A DNA stretch of 64,000 nt from Sediminibacterium sp. (lineage in GTDB: Bacteria > Bacteroidota > Bacteroidia > Chitinophagales > Chitinophagaceae): positions 304,166 through 368,165 of the forward strand of contig JAEUVE010000018.1 in assembly GCA_016786865.1 (NCBI GenBank), read 5' to 3'. Positions within the stretch are counted from its first letter, which is position 1. Every line of letters starts with the position of its first letter. A program made the translations under genes and the position numbers. The notes under the pieces were generated by a model, which saw only the letters and a list, made by a program, of their open reading frames with translations, was not told the origin of the DNA and did no database searches. Positions 8,768 to 17,935 of this stretch are shown here, in pieces.

Positions 8768-9997
8768 TTAAGACATCAGAATTCCTGCGATGGTAGCAGA
8801 AAGATAGGAGGCAAGTGTACCGCAGAGCAGGGCTTTCAGGCCCAGTTTTGCGAGATCGCCCCTGCGTGTGGGAGCCAGTTCTCCAATACCCCCGATCTGC
8901 ATGCCCACACTACTGAAATTGGCAAAACCGCAAATGGCGATGCTCACAATCAGCAGGCCTTTTTCCGTTACAATCGGAACAGCCTTGGTGGTCAGGTTAT
9001 TAAATGCAACAAACTCATTTACGGTCAGCTTTTGTCCGAGCAGGGAAGCCGCATTGGCAATATCCTGCGAAGGCACACCCATGGCCCAGGTCATTGGATA
9101 AAATATTTTACTGAAGATCACATCCAGTGTAACACCGGGTACAAACTGCCCGATCAACCAGTTAAGTAAAGCGATCAGGGCTATGAATCCAATCAGCATG
9201 GCAATTACATTCACAGCTATTTTCATACCATCGCTGGCTCCATGGGAAATGGCATCAATGATATTGCTATACGGACTTTTTACTTCCAGCTTTACCTTTC
9301 CCATGGTCTGGGATTCTTCTGTTTCAGGGAATACGATTTTGGAAATCACCAACGCTCCCGGTGCTGCCATCAAACTGGCGGTTAGCAGGTATTCCGCCTT
9401 GGCGCCCATATTTGCATATACGATCAGGATACCACCGGCGATACAGGCCAGGCTTCCGCTCATGCTGGCCAGCAGTTCACTTTTGGTCATGGTACTTAAA
9501 TAAGGGCGGATCATTACCTGGGCTTCTACCTGGCCAACAAATGCACTGGCCACATTACTGAGGGCTTCCGCTCCGCTTACCCGCATGATAAAGTTCATGG
9601 CTTTGGCAATGATGGATACAATGAACTGCATCACTCCAAAATGATACAGGATGGCTACCAGCACGCAAACCAAAATAATGGTGGAAGTAACACTGAAGGC
9701 AAACACAAAACCGCCCTGGTTGAAATTCATTACACCGCCTGGTGCGTTTACCATTACCCCGCCATACACAAAGGCCACACCTTCTCTGGCAAACCGTTCA
9801 ATTTTTTCCATACCATGCCCCAGCATCTGAAAGAAACGGGTTACCGGCGGCACTTTCAGTACCATCACGGCAATAAAGATCTGTAGCAGGATTCCGCTGA
9901 TGACCAGCCTGTAATTGATTCTTTTTTTATTATTGGAAAACAAAAATGCAATGCCTAAAATCAGTATCACACCCAATAATCCCTGAAACCTTTCCAT
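8768..9997 (-). CDS. Concentrative nucleoside transporter (NupC/CNT family)
   Basis: A polytopic inner-membrane protein of 409 aa that imports nucleosides with H+ or Na+. It shows the CNT architecture: N-terminal hydrophobic segment (GVILILGIAFLFSN), the nucleoside-recognition gate region, the signature GQVEAQVMIRPYL in the core, and the C-terminal CGFANFSSVGMQIGGIGELAP motif, which contains the conserved substrate-binding residues. Length matches NupC (about 400 aa). ATG 9997 is used; an upstream TTG at 10003 only adds two residues. It is transcribed in the same direction as the thioredoxin gene upstream, but a terminator lies between them. Confidence 0.92.
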   Translation of the reverse strand: MERFQGLLGVILILGIAFLFSNNKKRINYRLVISGILLQIFIAVMVLKVPPVTRFFQMLGHGMEKIERFAREGVAFVYGGVMVNAPGGVMNFNQGGFVFAFSVTSTIILVCVLVAILYHFGVMQFIVSIIAKAMNFIMRVSGAEALSNVASAFVGQVEAQVMIRPYLSTMTKSELLASMSGSLACIAGGILIVYANMGAKAEYLLTASLMAAPGALVISKIVFPETEESQTMGKVKLEVKSPYSNIIDAISHGASDGMKIAVNVIAMLIGFIALIALLNWLIGQFVPGVTLDVIFSKIFYPMTWAMGVPSQDIANAASLLGQKLTVNEFVAFNNLTTKAVPIVTEKGLLIVSIAICGFANFSSVGMQIGGIGELAPTRRGDLAKLGLKALLCGTLASYLSATIAGILMS

Positions 9998-10103
9998 AAG
10001 CAATTAGTTCGCAGACTTTTAAAGCGTGTAAGATAGTTAAATAAGGATTAGAAAATGACGTTTTTGTTAAGTTTTAGCAAAATTGGGGGCTTCATTGAAC
10101 GGC

Positions 10104-10129
10104 ATAAAAAAAGGCCCGTAAAGGGCCTT
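10104..10129 (-). terminator. Rho-independent terminator after the thioredoxin gene
   Basis: Read on the minus strand, AAGGCCC (10129-10123) pairs with GGGCCTT (10117-10111) and is followed by a T run (A run 10104-10112 on the plus strand). It lies about 20 bp after the thioredoxin stop codon. Confidence 0.8.
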
Positions 10130-10148
10130 CTTAATCATATTCAACATC

Positions 10149-10466
10149 TTATAAATGAGATTTGATTTTTTTGTCCAGCACAGACTTGGGAACTGCGCCA
10201 ATCTGCTTGTCTACAATCTGACCACCTTTAATGAACAGGATGGCAGGAATGGAGGTAATACCGTAGTTCACACTCAGGTTAGGATTGTGGTCTACATTCA
10301 CTTTACCTACATTGATCTGACCATCGTACTCCTTCGCCAGTTCTTCAATAACTGGTCCAATTGCGCGACAAGGTCCGCACCATTCTGCCCAGAAATCCAC
10401 TACCGTTAATTTATCACTATCCAGTACAGTAGACTGAAAATTTGCGTCTGTTAATTCTAAAGCCAT
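10149..10466 (-). CDS. trxA: Thioredoxin
   Basis: A classical 105-aa thioredoxin that reduces protein disulfides in the cytoplasm. The active site is in VVDFWAEWCGPCRAIGPVI (WCGPC). The cis-proline loop is GITSIPAILFIKGG, and the DxNP segment VDHNPNLSVNYGI is standard. The open frame extends upstream to 10733 but that part has no thioredoxin character and overlaps the next gene, so ATG 10466 (MALELTDANFQS) is the start. A candidate promoter (TTG and TAACTTTA boxes) lies directly upstream. A terminator follows. Confidence 0.96.
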   Translation of the reverse strand: MALELTDANFQSTVLDSDKLTVVDFWAEWCGPCRAIGPVIEELAKEYDGQINVGKVNVDHNPNLSVNYGITSIPAILFIKGGQIVDKQIGAVPKSVLDKKIKSHL

Positions 10467-10484
10467 TTTTATCAATTTTAGTTT

Positions 10485-10516
10485 TAAAGTTATCAATGTT
10501 GCACCTGACTGTTCAA
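10485..10516 (-). promoter_or_regulatory. Candidate promoter of trxA
   Basis: On the minus strand a TTG (10516-10514) is followed after 21 bp by TAACTTTA (10492-10485), a one-mismatch TAnnTTTG box. The spacing is at the long end of the known range, so support is moderate. Confidence 0.35.
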
Positions 10517-10573
10517 AAGCCAGTCCGATTCGGGAAAAGTATATCAAATTTAAGCCCAATCCCTTCTTTCTGC

Positions 10574-11857
10574 TCAATTGACTTTTCCACCGATGTGATT
10601 TGCCGTTTCCGACTGACTTTCTGACAAGCGTTCTGCCGGTTGCAGCCGGATCGGAAAGAACCTGAAATAGGTAGCTGAGCGCCAGAACCACTCTACGGGC
10701 CCATACTGGTAACGCCGAAGCCACCAACTGCAAAAAACAACCTGGAGGGCAAAAAACACTGTGCCCAGCAGCCAGTTCAGTGCAGGGTGGGTATGTCCTA
10801 CCAATCCAAACCCAACACCATAAAACAACACTAATCCAAAAATTGTTTGAGACAGGTAACAGGTCAGGGCCATTTTACCTACAGCTGCAAACCAGCTGCC
10901 AAGTGCCTGCCAGCTGTTTTTTTGAAGCAGCAGGGCAAACCCGGTAATATAAACCATCACCAGTGCCCCGTTGAACAAGCTTAAGATGATGCCAAAAATC
11001 AGGCTCACCGTCCGGTTTTGCTGCCAGTTGAGTTTAAAGAGTTCATTAACCGCAAACATACTGAGTGCCAAAAGCAGGCAAGTCAGGGCCAGCCAGAACA
11101 TTTTTTTTAATATTTTCCGAAAAACAGGCACTGCATTGCTCATGCGGCTGAACCAGTTTTGCCGGCCAAAATACATGCCCAGTAAAAAGAATCCGAACGT
11201 GATGTAGATTCTTCCGCTGTTGAACTGAAAATTGAACTTTTCCGGAAGATTGCTCAGATTGTCTTTCCAGAGATTGATCCAGTTGTTTCCGGTATAAATG
11301 GCAAAAAATGCCTTCGATTGCGCTTCAAAATTGGTCAGGTCTGGTTGTCCGGGCATACCAGTAGTTCCGGGAGTAAACAGTTTGATGGTTTCTATGAGCA
11401 CCAGCGGAATATTCGCGGCAAAGAATATACCCGTGAAGAGAATCCAACGGTTGTTCCATTTTCTGGTAAGCAGCAATATAAAACCAAGCGGTGCATAAAT
11501 AGAAAAAATGTCTCCCCGCCAGAATGCATGGTGGATCAACCCAATGATTCCCATGATCGCAATTCTCCAGCCATATCGAAAAACAAAATTGCCCTCTTTC
11601 GCTTTCCTGCTCATCTGCAAATAAAAACTCAGACCAAACAGAAAGGAGAAAAATGCAAAAAATTTTCCGGAGATCAGTATCTCGTTCAGAATACTGATAA
11701 CAGTACTACCGGCATCTGAATAACGTCTGAATATTTCCTCCGGCAGTGGTCCCGCATTGTACCAGAAGCACATATGTGCCAGGAGAATTCCCAGCAGGGC
11801 AATACCTCTTAAAGCATCTACCGTAAGTATCCGGTCTCTTTTCATCAGTTCTTCCAT
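10574..11857 (-). CDS. DUF418 family membrane protein
   Basis: A polytopic membrane protein of 427 aa. The N-terminal motif RILTVDALRGIALLGILLAHM and the C-terminal block (SWFAAVGKMALTCYLSQTIFG, then YQYGPVEWFWRS) are diagnostic for the DUF418 group, related to heparan-alpha-glucosaminide acetyltransferase-like and acyltransferase-3-like membrane proteins. Around ten hydrophobic helices can be picked out. The molecular function of the family is not established. The open frame begins at 11908; ATG 11857 (MEELMKRDR) is chosen because the signature normally begins about ten residues from the start. It lies downstream of dnaE on the same strand, with a gap of about 100 bp. Confidence 0.82.
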   Translation of the reverse strand: MEELMKRDRILTVDALRGIALLGILLAHMCFWYNAGPLPEEIFRRYSDAGSTVISILNEILISGKFFAFFSFLFGLSFYLQMSRKAKEGNFVFRYGWRIAIMGIIGLIHHAFWRGDIFSIYAPLGFILLLTRKWNNRWILFTGIFFAANIPLVLIETIKLFTPGTTGMPGQPDLTNFEAQSKAFFAIYTGNNWINLWKDNLSNLPEKFNFQFNSGRIYITFGFFLLGMYFGRQNWFSRMSNAVPVFRKILKKMFWLALTCLLLALSMFAVNELFKLNWQQNRTVSLIFGIILSLFNGALVMVYITGFALLLQKNSWQALGSWFAAVGKMALTCYLSQTIFGLVLFYGVGFGLVGHTHPALNWLLGTVFFALQVVFCSWWLRRYQYGPVEWFWRSATYFRFFPIRLQPAERLSESQSETANHIGGKVN

Positions 11858-11959
11858 GCAAACAGATTTATTGCAAGAAATGCAATATCTGTCCGGAATC
11901 CGGGGCAATTGGGATAAGCGTTCAGATTCAGGGTTAACTGCGTATATAACAAGATCAGG

Positions 11960-14900
11960 CTAACCTACCAGGCCCACTTTCACCTCTATATCCGGATTAT
12001 TCATCAGGAAATCGGCCATTTCTTCGTTCATCTGGAAGCCCCGCTCAATGGTATACATGCTGATGCGAAGATTCTCCTTCGGTTCCACCACGTTGAAACG
12101 CAACGTGGATTTTCCAGGATAGGAGCGAAGGTTTTTTTCGAGGAACAGCACCATCTGTTCGTTCACAGCTCCCGGATGCATGCTGATTTCAACACTGCGG
12201 GTAAGGGATTGCTTAACCGTTTCCAGCAGCGACATGCTGTTAATTTTAAATTCAAATACATTTGGCTGGTTGTACCTGTTCCGGAAGAAACCATTCAGCA
12301 GAATATTCTGTCCTTTTTCGAGATAGTTCTGAAACTTTACATAATCCTCACTCCAAAGTACATATTCGGTTTTACCACTGAAATCCTCCATGGTAAACGA
12401 CCCAAAATTTTTTCCTGTTTTGGTTACGCGGTGTTGTACATCCGTTACCAGGCCGGCCACGCGGAGCATGCGGCCCGGATTCGACTGAAGGGCAATCGTA
12501 TCTTTTATTTCGTTGTAGTCTGCTATGCTGGTAATTTCATAATGTTTCAGTTCGAACTTGAAATGATCCAGCGGGTGACCACTCATGAACATACCCGTTA
12601 CTTCCTTTTCATAGTTCAGCAGTTCGGTCAATGTCCAGGGTTCACAGTTCGGAATCTTGGGAACCGGAACAGTCATTGCACCCGGCAAATCTCCAAACAA
12701 GGTATTGGTATTGCCGGTAGCCATGCTTTGCTGCTGCTGTCCGTAAGCAATGATTTTTTCGAGTCCATTTACTCGCTCACCATCTGCCATATGGAAATAC
12801 TGTGCCCGGTGAAATGCCGGGAAACAATCAAAAGCACCTGAATAGGCCAGGCTTTCAAGCGATTTCTTGTTCACACTTTTCTGTAAGACCCGTTTTACAA
12901 AATCGAAAATATCTTTATAAAGTCCGTTTTTCTGTCTTTCAGTAATGATGGCTTCGATGGCCATTTCACCCACGCCTTTGAGTCCGCCCAGGCCAAAGCG
13001 GATTTCGCCTTTACTGTTTACGGCAAATCCCTTAAGTGATTCATTGATATCCGGTCCAAGCACTTTAATACCCATCCGCTTACACTCTTCCATGAAGAAA
13101 GTAATCTTTTCGATGTTGCCCTGGTGGTTCAATACTCCGGACATGTATTCTCCCGGATAGTGCGCTTTCAGATAGGCCGTTTGATAAGCTACAAAAGCGT
13201 AACAGGTAGAGTGAGATTTGTTGAAGGCGTATTGTGCAAATGCTTCCCAGTCGGTCCAGATTTTTTCCAACTTATCGGCAGGATGCCCTTTCTGTGTGGC
13301 ACCTTCTACAAATTTCCCTTTCATTTTATCCAGGGTCTTACGGTCTTTTTTACCCATGGCTTTCCGCAGCACATCGGCATCTCCCTTGCTGAATCCGCCA
13401 ATTTTCTGAGACAGCAACATCACCTGCTCCTGGTATACCGTAATACCATAGGTATCTGCCAGGTATTCTTCCATATCAGGCAAATCGTAGGTAATGGCTT
13501 CTTTTCCGTGTTTACGGTCTATGAAATTGGGGATATAGGCAATTGGTCCCGGACGATACAGGGCATTCATCGCAATCAGGTCACTGAACTGATCCGGCTT
13601 CAGTTCGCGCAGGTATTTTTGCATACCCACACTTTCAAACTGGAATGTACCGTTGGTTTCGCCCCGCTGGTACAGCCTGAATGTTTTTTCATCATCCAGC
13701 GGAATCTGATCCAGATCGATGGTTACCCCATGGTTTTGCTGTATCAGCTCCAAAGCTGTTTTCAGTATCGAAAGGGTCTTTAACCCCAGAAAGTCCATTT
13801 TGATAACACCGGCGTCTTCAATGATACTTCCTTCAATCTGTGTTACCCAGAGATCGGAATCCTTGGCCGTTGCTACGGGTATCAGATCGGTCAGGTCGCG
13901 GGGGGCAATGATAATACCTGCGGCATGGATACCGGTATTGCGTACCGAACCCTCCAGACGCTCAGCTTCTTTCAGCACCTGCGCACGGATATCCGTTCCT
14001 TTATAAATTTCCCGCAGCTTCTTTACGTTCTCTATATCTTCCTGCTGATAACCTTCTTTTTCTTCCAGCGATTTAGCGCCTTCCTTTGCAGTGATCGGGG
14101 CCTTCAGCACCCTGCCGAGTTCGGTTCCCGGCTTGTCCGGTACAAGTTTGGCCAGCATATTGCTTTCTGCAAGTGGCAGGTCCATAACCCGGGCCACATC
14201 CTTGATACTCATTTTGGCTGCCATGGTACCGTAGGTTACAATCTGTGCCACCTGGCTCTTACCATATTTATCCACCACATAGTCGATCACGCGCTGACGT
14301 CCTTCATCGTCAAAGTCGGTATCGATATCGGGCATGCTCTTTCTGTCCGGATTGAGAAAACGCTCGAACAGGAGATTGTATTTAATAGGGTCGATATTGG
14401 TGATGCCAATGCAGTACGCTACCACACTTCCTGCGGCCGAACCACGACCAGGGCCAATGAATACACCCATCTCACGGCCTGCTTTTATAAAGTCGCTTAC
14501 AATCAGGAAGTAACCGGCAAAACCCATGGTACGGATGGTAAACAACTCGAAATCGATCCGTTCCTGTATTTCGGGAGTAACATCGTTGTACCGCTTGTGC
14601 GCACCTTCGTAGGTAAGGTGCTTCAGAAATTCCCACTGATTAAGGTTGGCATCTGCATGTACCTGGAATTCTTTGGGAATGGGGAAGGCCGGCAGTAAAA
14701 TATCTTTTTTCAGATTGAGGATCTCTACTTTGTCTACAATCTGATTGGTATTATCGAGCGATTCAGGAATATCGTGGAAGAGCTTTTGCATCTCTTCCGG
14801 TGTTTTAAAATAAAACTGATCGTTTGGGAACTTAAACCGTCTGTTTTTAATCTGTACTTCATCATTTACAAAATCGTCGAATCCGGGTGTGCTTTGCTTT

Positions 14901-15634
14901 TCACCCGTATTGATGCAGAGCAGGATATCGTGTGCGTTGGCATCCTCCCGGTCTACATAATGACTGTCGTTGGTAGCGATCACCGGAACATTGTACTTCT
15001 TGGAAAACTTCAGCAGGGTCTGGTTGATGATTTCCTGTTCCCTGATATCGTGTCGCTGAATTTCGATGTAATAGTCTTCACCAAACAAATCCAGCCACCA
15101 CTTAAATTCGGCTTCGGCTTTTTCTTCTCCCTGGTGCAAAATCGTTTGTGGTACGTATGCACCGATACAACAGGTGGTGGCAATTAGTCCTTCGTGGTAT
15201 TTTTCGATCAGCTCCTTATCAATACGCGGATACTTGCTGTACAATCCCTCAATATATCCGAGTGAGGTAAGTTTAACAAGGTTTTGATAACCCACTTTGT
15301 TCTTGGCCAGCAATACCTGGTGATACCGGTTGTCTTTTACATCCTTGGTAAAGGATTTGACATGGCGGTCTTTTACCACATAAAATTCACAACCCACAAT
15401 CGGCTTTACCTCCGGTTCCAGAATGTCTTTTCCGGAATCGTCCTTCCCAACCACCTTGGTTTTTTTCCAGGCCTGGCTCACAAATTCAAAGGCACCAAAC
15501 ATGTTGCCATGATCGGTAATGGCCACTGCGGGCATTTTATGTTCGGCTGCCTTCTGGTATAAATCACTGATCGGAGCGGCTCCGTCTAATAAGGAATACT
15601 GGGTATGAACATGTAAATGAGAAAACTGGCACAT
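11960..15634 (-). CDS. dnaE: DNA polymerase III subunit alpha
   Basis: The replicative polymerase catalytic subunit, 1224 aa, within the usual DnaE range. The N-terminal PHP domain starts FSHLHVHTQYSLLDGAAPI. The polymerase core carries GPGRGSAAGSVVAYCIGIT, the catalytic aspartate motif MPDIDTDFDD near residue 435-445, and IVTYGTMAAKMSIKDVARV. The thumb/fingers segment MNALYRPGPIAYIPNFI and the HhH region follow (NKKSLESLAYSGAFDCF). An OB-fold region lies near RMLRVAGLVTDVQHRVTKTGK, followed by a C-terminal domain. There is no sign of an intein or of a DnaQ-type insertion (PolC). It is a single-gene unit divergent from the NlpC/P60 gene. Confidence 0.97.
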   Translation of the reverse strand: MCQFSHLHVHTQYSLLDGAAPISDLYQKAAEHKMPAVAITDHGNMFGAFEFVSQAWKKTKVVGKDDSGKDILEPEVKPIVGCEFYVVKDRHVKSFTKDVKDNRYHQVLLAKNKVGYQNLVKLTSLGYIEGLYSKYPRIDKELIEKYHEGLIATTCCIGAYVPQTILHQGEEKAEAEFKWWLDLFGEDYYIEIQRHDIREQEIINQTLLKFSKKYNVPVIATNDSHYVDREDANAHDILLCINTGEKQSTPGFDDFVNDEVQIKNRRFKFPNDQFYFKTPEEMQKLFHDIPESLDNTNQIVDKVEILNLKKDILLPAFPIPKEFQVHADANLNQWEFLKHLTYEGAHKRYNDVTPEIQERIDFELFTIRTMGFAGYFLIVSDFIKAGREMGVFIGPGRGSAAGSVVAYCIGITNIDPIKYNLLFERFLNPDRKSMPDIDTDFDDEGRQRVIDYVVDKYGKSQVAQIVTYGTMAAKMSIKDVARVMDLPLAESNMLAKLVPDKPGTELGRVLKAPITAKEGAKSLEEKEGYQQEDIENVKKLREIYKGTDIRAQVLKEAERLEGSVRNTGIHAAGIIIAPRDLTDLIPVATAKDSDLWVTQIEGSIIEDAGVIKMDFLGLKTLSILKTALELIQQNHGVTIDLDQIPLDDEKTFRLYQRGETNGTFQFESVGMQKYLRELKPDQFSDLIAMNALYRPGPIAYIPNFIDRKHGKEAITYDLPDMEEYLADTYGITVYQEQVMLLSQKIGGFSKGDADVLRKAMGKKDRKTLDKMKGKFVEGATQKGHPADKLEKIWTDWEAFAQYAFNKSHSTCYAFVAYQTAYLKAHYPGEYMSGVLNHQGNIEKITFFMEECKRMGIKVLGPDINESLKGFAVNSKGEIRFGLGGLKGVGEMAIEAIITERQKNGLYKDIFDFVKRVLQKSVNKKSLESLAYSGAFDCFPAFHRAQYFHMADGERVNGLEKIIAYGQQQQSMATGNTNTLFGDLPGAMTVPVPKIPNCEPWTLTELLNYEKEVTGMFMSGHPLDHFKFELKHYEITSIADYNEIKDTIALQSNPGRMLRVAGLVTDVQHRVTKTGKNFGSFTMEDFSGKTEYVLWSEDYVKFQNYLEKGQNILLNGFFRNRYNQPNVFEFKINSMSLLETVKQSLTRSVEISMHPGAVNEQMVLFLEKNLRSYPGKSTLRFNVVEPKENLRISMYTIERGFQMNEEMADFLMNNPDIEVKVGLVG

Positions 15635-15722
15635 TGCGGCGAAGTTCGTAGTTCTTAACCAATTTTAAAAATTGCACCGCTTTGATTGCGCATTAACAGG
15701 CTACACTTAAATTGCAGATCAT

Positions 15723-16421
15723 ATGCGATTGAATTCATATATAACATTGCTTGGTTCCCTGGTATTTTTAGCCAGTTGCAGCACCGTGCGGAAGATGACG
15801 AATAAAGACAAAAGTGCCAATACGGTTGTTACTAAAAAATACGGTACGGAAAAAAGAGAGTTCCTGAATGGAATCCAGGTAACATTGGGAACGGTAACCA
15901 CAACCCGTCAAAAAACAAAGAGCGTAGCAACCGGATCGGGTAAAACAGGCAATTCAGGAGAAGCAACAGCCGGAAAAGCCGATATTGAAAAAGCCAACTG
16001 GTTACAACTCAAATATGCCGTGGTGATAGATGCGCCAGTAGAAAACCTCACCAATATTCCTTTACTGGAACAGATCGATCGCTGGTGGGGTGTTCGCTAT
16101 TGCATTGGCGGCAGCACCGAAAACTGTATTGATTGTTCTGCCTACACTCAAATTCTGATGCGGGAAGTGTTTAAAGTAAGCTTGCCCAGAACGGCCCAGG
16201 AACAATACAACCAGGCACAAAGGGTTGAACTGGAAGACCTGCAGGAAGGTGATCTTGTTTTTTTTAGCACCGGCGGGGGAAGGTCGATTTCCCATGTGGG
16301 CATTTATTTACAGAACAACAAATTCACCCATGCTTCTACATCGGGAGGAGTAACTATTACGGATCTGAACGATAAATACTGGAGTCCAAAATTCAGAGGA
16401 GGCGGACGCTTTCAGCAATAA
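15723..16421 (+). CDS. NlpC/P60 family peptidoglycan endopeptidase lipoprotein
   Basis: A 232-aa exported cysteine peptidase of the C40 family, which cuts the peptide stem of peptidoglycan (typically between D-Glu and the diamino acid). A lipoprotein signal ends at LVFLASC (Cys 19). The catalytic Cys is C138 in NCIDCSAYTQILMREVF, and the catalytic His is H191 in SISHVGIYLQNNKFTHAS. The fold motif LQEGDLVFFSTGG lies between them. A low-complexity Gly/Ala/Lys linker (about residues 60-85) separates lipid anchor from enzyme. It is convergent with the flippase gene and divergent from dnaE. Confidence 0.9.
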   Translation: MRLNSYITLLGSLVFLASCSTVRKMTNKDKSANTVVTKKYGTEKREFLNGIQVTLGTVTTTRQKTKSVATGSGKTGNSGEATAGKADIEKANWLQLKYAVVIDAPVENLTNIPLLEQIDRWWGVRYCIGGSTENCIDCSAYTQILMREVFKVSLPRTAQEQYNQAQRVELEDLQEGDLVFFSTGGGRSISHVGIYLQNNKFTHASTSGGVTITDLNDKYWSPKFRGGGRFQQ

Positions 16422-16437
16422 TTACAGAGAATGCGGG

Positions 16438-17931
16438 CTATCTGCGCAGGTATTTTTGTTTAAAATTATCGTAAAGCTGCATTGCATCCGGTGTAAGCTT
16501 CAGTGCAAAAACCGAAGCAATCATGATACCGGAAAAAACAACCGTGCGCAGTATGATTCCGGTCCATCCGGAGAGTTCGCCCAACACAAAATAACAGCAT
16601 GCATAAGCAGCACCGGCCACCAACAACGACAGTACGGTTTTTTGATCGAATGGCTGCATATTGAATTTCCTGCGCAGGAATTCGAAGCGAATGAAATTAT
16701 AAACACTGTAGGCCACCAGTTCTGCAAATGCTGAGCCGATGATGCCGTAATGCTTGATCAGAAAATAGGTGAGGGGTAGCCTGAATGCCAGCAATACCAC
16801 ACCACTCAGAAAATCGAAACGCCAGTATGTGGAGGTATTGATCACTACTGCATTCAGCCCGGTACCTGCATCTATGATCCTGACCATTCCTAAAATAAAA
16901 ATAACGCCCAGACCATCCTGGTAGGCTTTCTGAATATTCATAACTTCCATACCCTGTTGTACATTCAGCCAGAGATTACCAAAAATGAACAAAGCCATCA
17001 GCAACAGGTTGATACAGGATCGCTGATAGATGCGTTTGATTTCGGGATAATTTTTGTCTTTCCAGGCCCTGGACAATACGCCGGTAGAAACCGCCTGTAT
17101 ACTCCGCTGCGGAACCTGTACCAGATTGGCTGCATACTGTGCCAGTCCAAAAACACCCACTACGGCCAGTCCCTGAAATTTTGCAATAATAAAACTGTCG
17201 ATGGTGGCTGCGATGGAGGCAATAAGGGTTCCGCTGTATATCAGCAATTGCATCCCCACCATTTTTTTCCAGAATTTTCGGGTAACCCTGCTCAGTTTCA
17301 ACGGAAAATGCAGGTGTCCTGACCGGAATAAAACGATGGCCAGTACTGCAAAAATGATCAGGAATAAAAAGGTGAAGAGCTGCACAAATGTGTCGAAGCT
17401 GATTAGTTTAAAATAGTAGAGCAGGATGAAGAGCAGGGTAACAATCCTCAATCCCGTTTCTTTCAGGAAGTTGGATATAATGGTCTTCTGCAATGCCCAT
17501 GCAAAGCCTTCCATTACATTAAAGAGCAATGAACCAAGTGCAAAGGGAAACATCCAGTAGTAGTAGTCTACGATCAGTTTGGATTTCTCCGAAAACTGCT
17601 GTACAAATACCGGTCGGAAAAACCAGCCAAGTGTAATGACCAGCAGAAAACCGACCAGCGCTGCTACCATCCCCCAGGACATCAGGTCGATCTTATGGGT
17701 TTCCAGATTGTCTTTGTAATAAGGATAGAACTTATGAATCACCGGAATAATACCCAGTGCACCAAATGCACTTACGTTCTGTGCAAAATCAAAAAAGATC
17801 CTGGTGAGTGCATATTCCTCCGGAGAAAAAGAACCGTTCATCGTATAGAAATACGTATTGATAGCCCCCAGAAAAAATCCAAAGTATACCAGTATGCTCG
17901 AGATAATCGTTTGTTTCCTGATCGTACCCAT
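16438..17931 (-). CDS. Polysaccharide flippase (MOP/Wzx-like)
   Basis: A 497-aa membrane protein with about 12-14 hydrophobic segments and the MOP-superfamily pattern of polysaccharide biosynthesis flippases. These move lipid-linked sugars across the inner membrane. The opening (TIISSILVYFGFFLGAINTYFYT) and the segment GVFGLAQYAANLVQVPQRSIQAVSTGVLSRAWK are typical of the oligosaccharide flippase group found across Bacteroidota. The gene starts 4 bp after the M1 peptidase stop codon, so the two form an operon. No glycosyltransferase genes are nearby, so the lipid-linked substrate cannot be inferred. Confidence 0.82.
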   Translation of the reverse strand: MGTIRKQTIISSILVYFGFFLGAINTYFYTMNGSFSPEEYALTRIFFDFAQNVSAFGALGIIPVIHKFYPYYKDNLETHKIDLMSWGMVAALVGFLLVITLGWFFRPVFVQQFSEKSKLIVDYYYWMFPFALGSLLFNVMEGFAWALQKTIISNFLKETGLRIVTLLFILLYYFKLISFDTFVQLFTFLFLIIFAVLAIVLFRSGHLHFPLKLSRVTRKFWKKMVGMQLLIYSGTLIASIAATIDSFIIAKFQGLAVVGVFGLAQYAANLVQVPQRSIQAVSTGVLSRAWKDKNYPEIKRIYQRSCINLLLMALFIFGNLWLNVQQGMEVMNIQKAYQDGLGVIFILGMVRIIDAGTGLNAVVINTSTYWRFDFLSGVVLLAFRLPLTYFLIKHYGIIGSAFAELVAYSVYNFIRFEFLRRKFNMQPFDQKTVLSLLVAGAAYACCYFVLGELSGWTGIILRTVVFSGIMIASVFALKLTPDAMQLYDNFKQKYLRR

Positions 17932-17935
17932 TCTG

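Noticed and set aside
12176..15562. Several long plus-strand open frames inside the dnaE region
   Set aside because: All lie opposite the well-supported dnaE gene and show no domain features.
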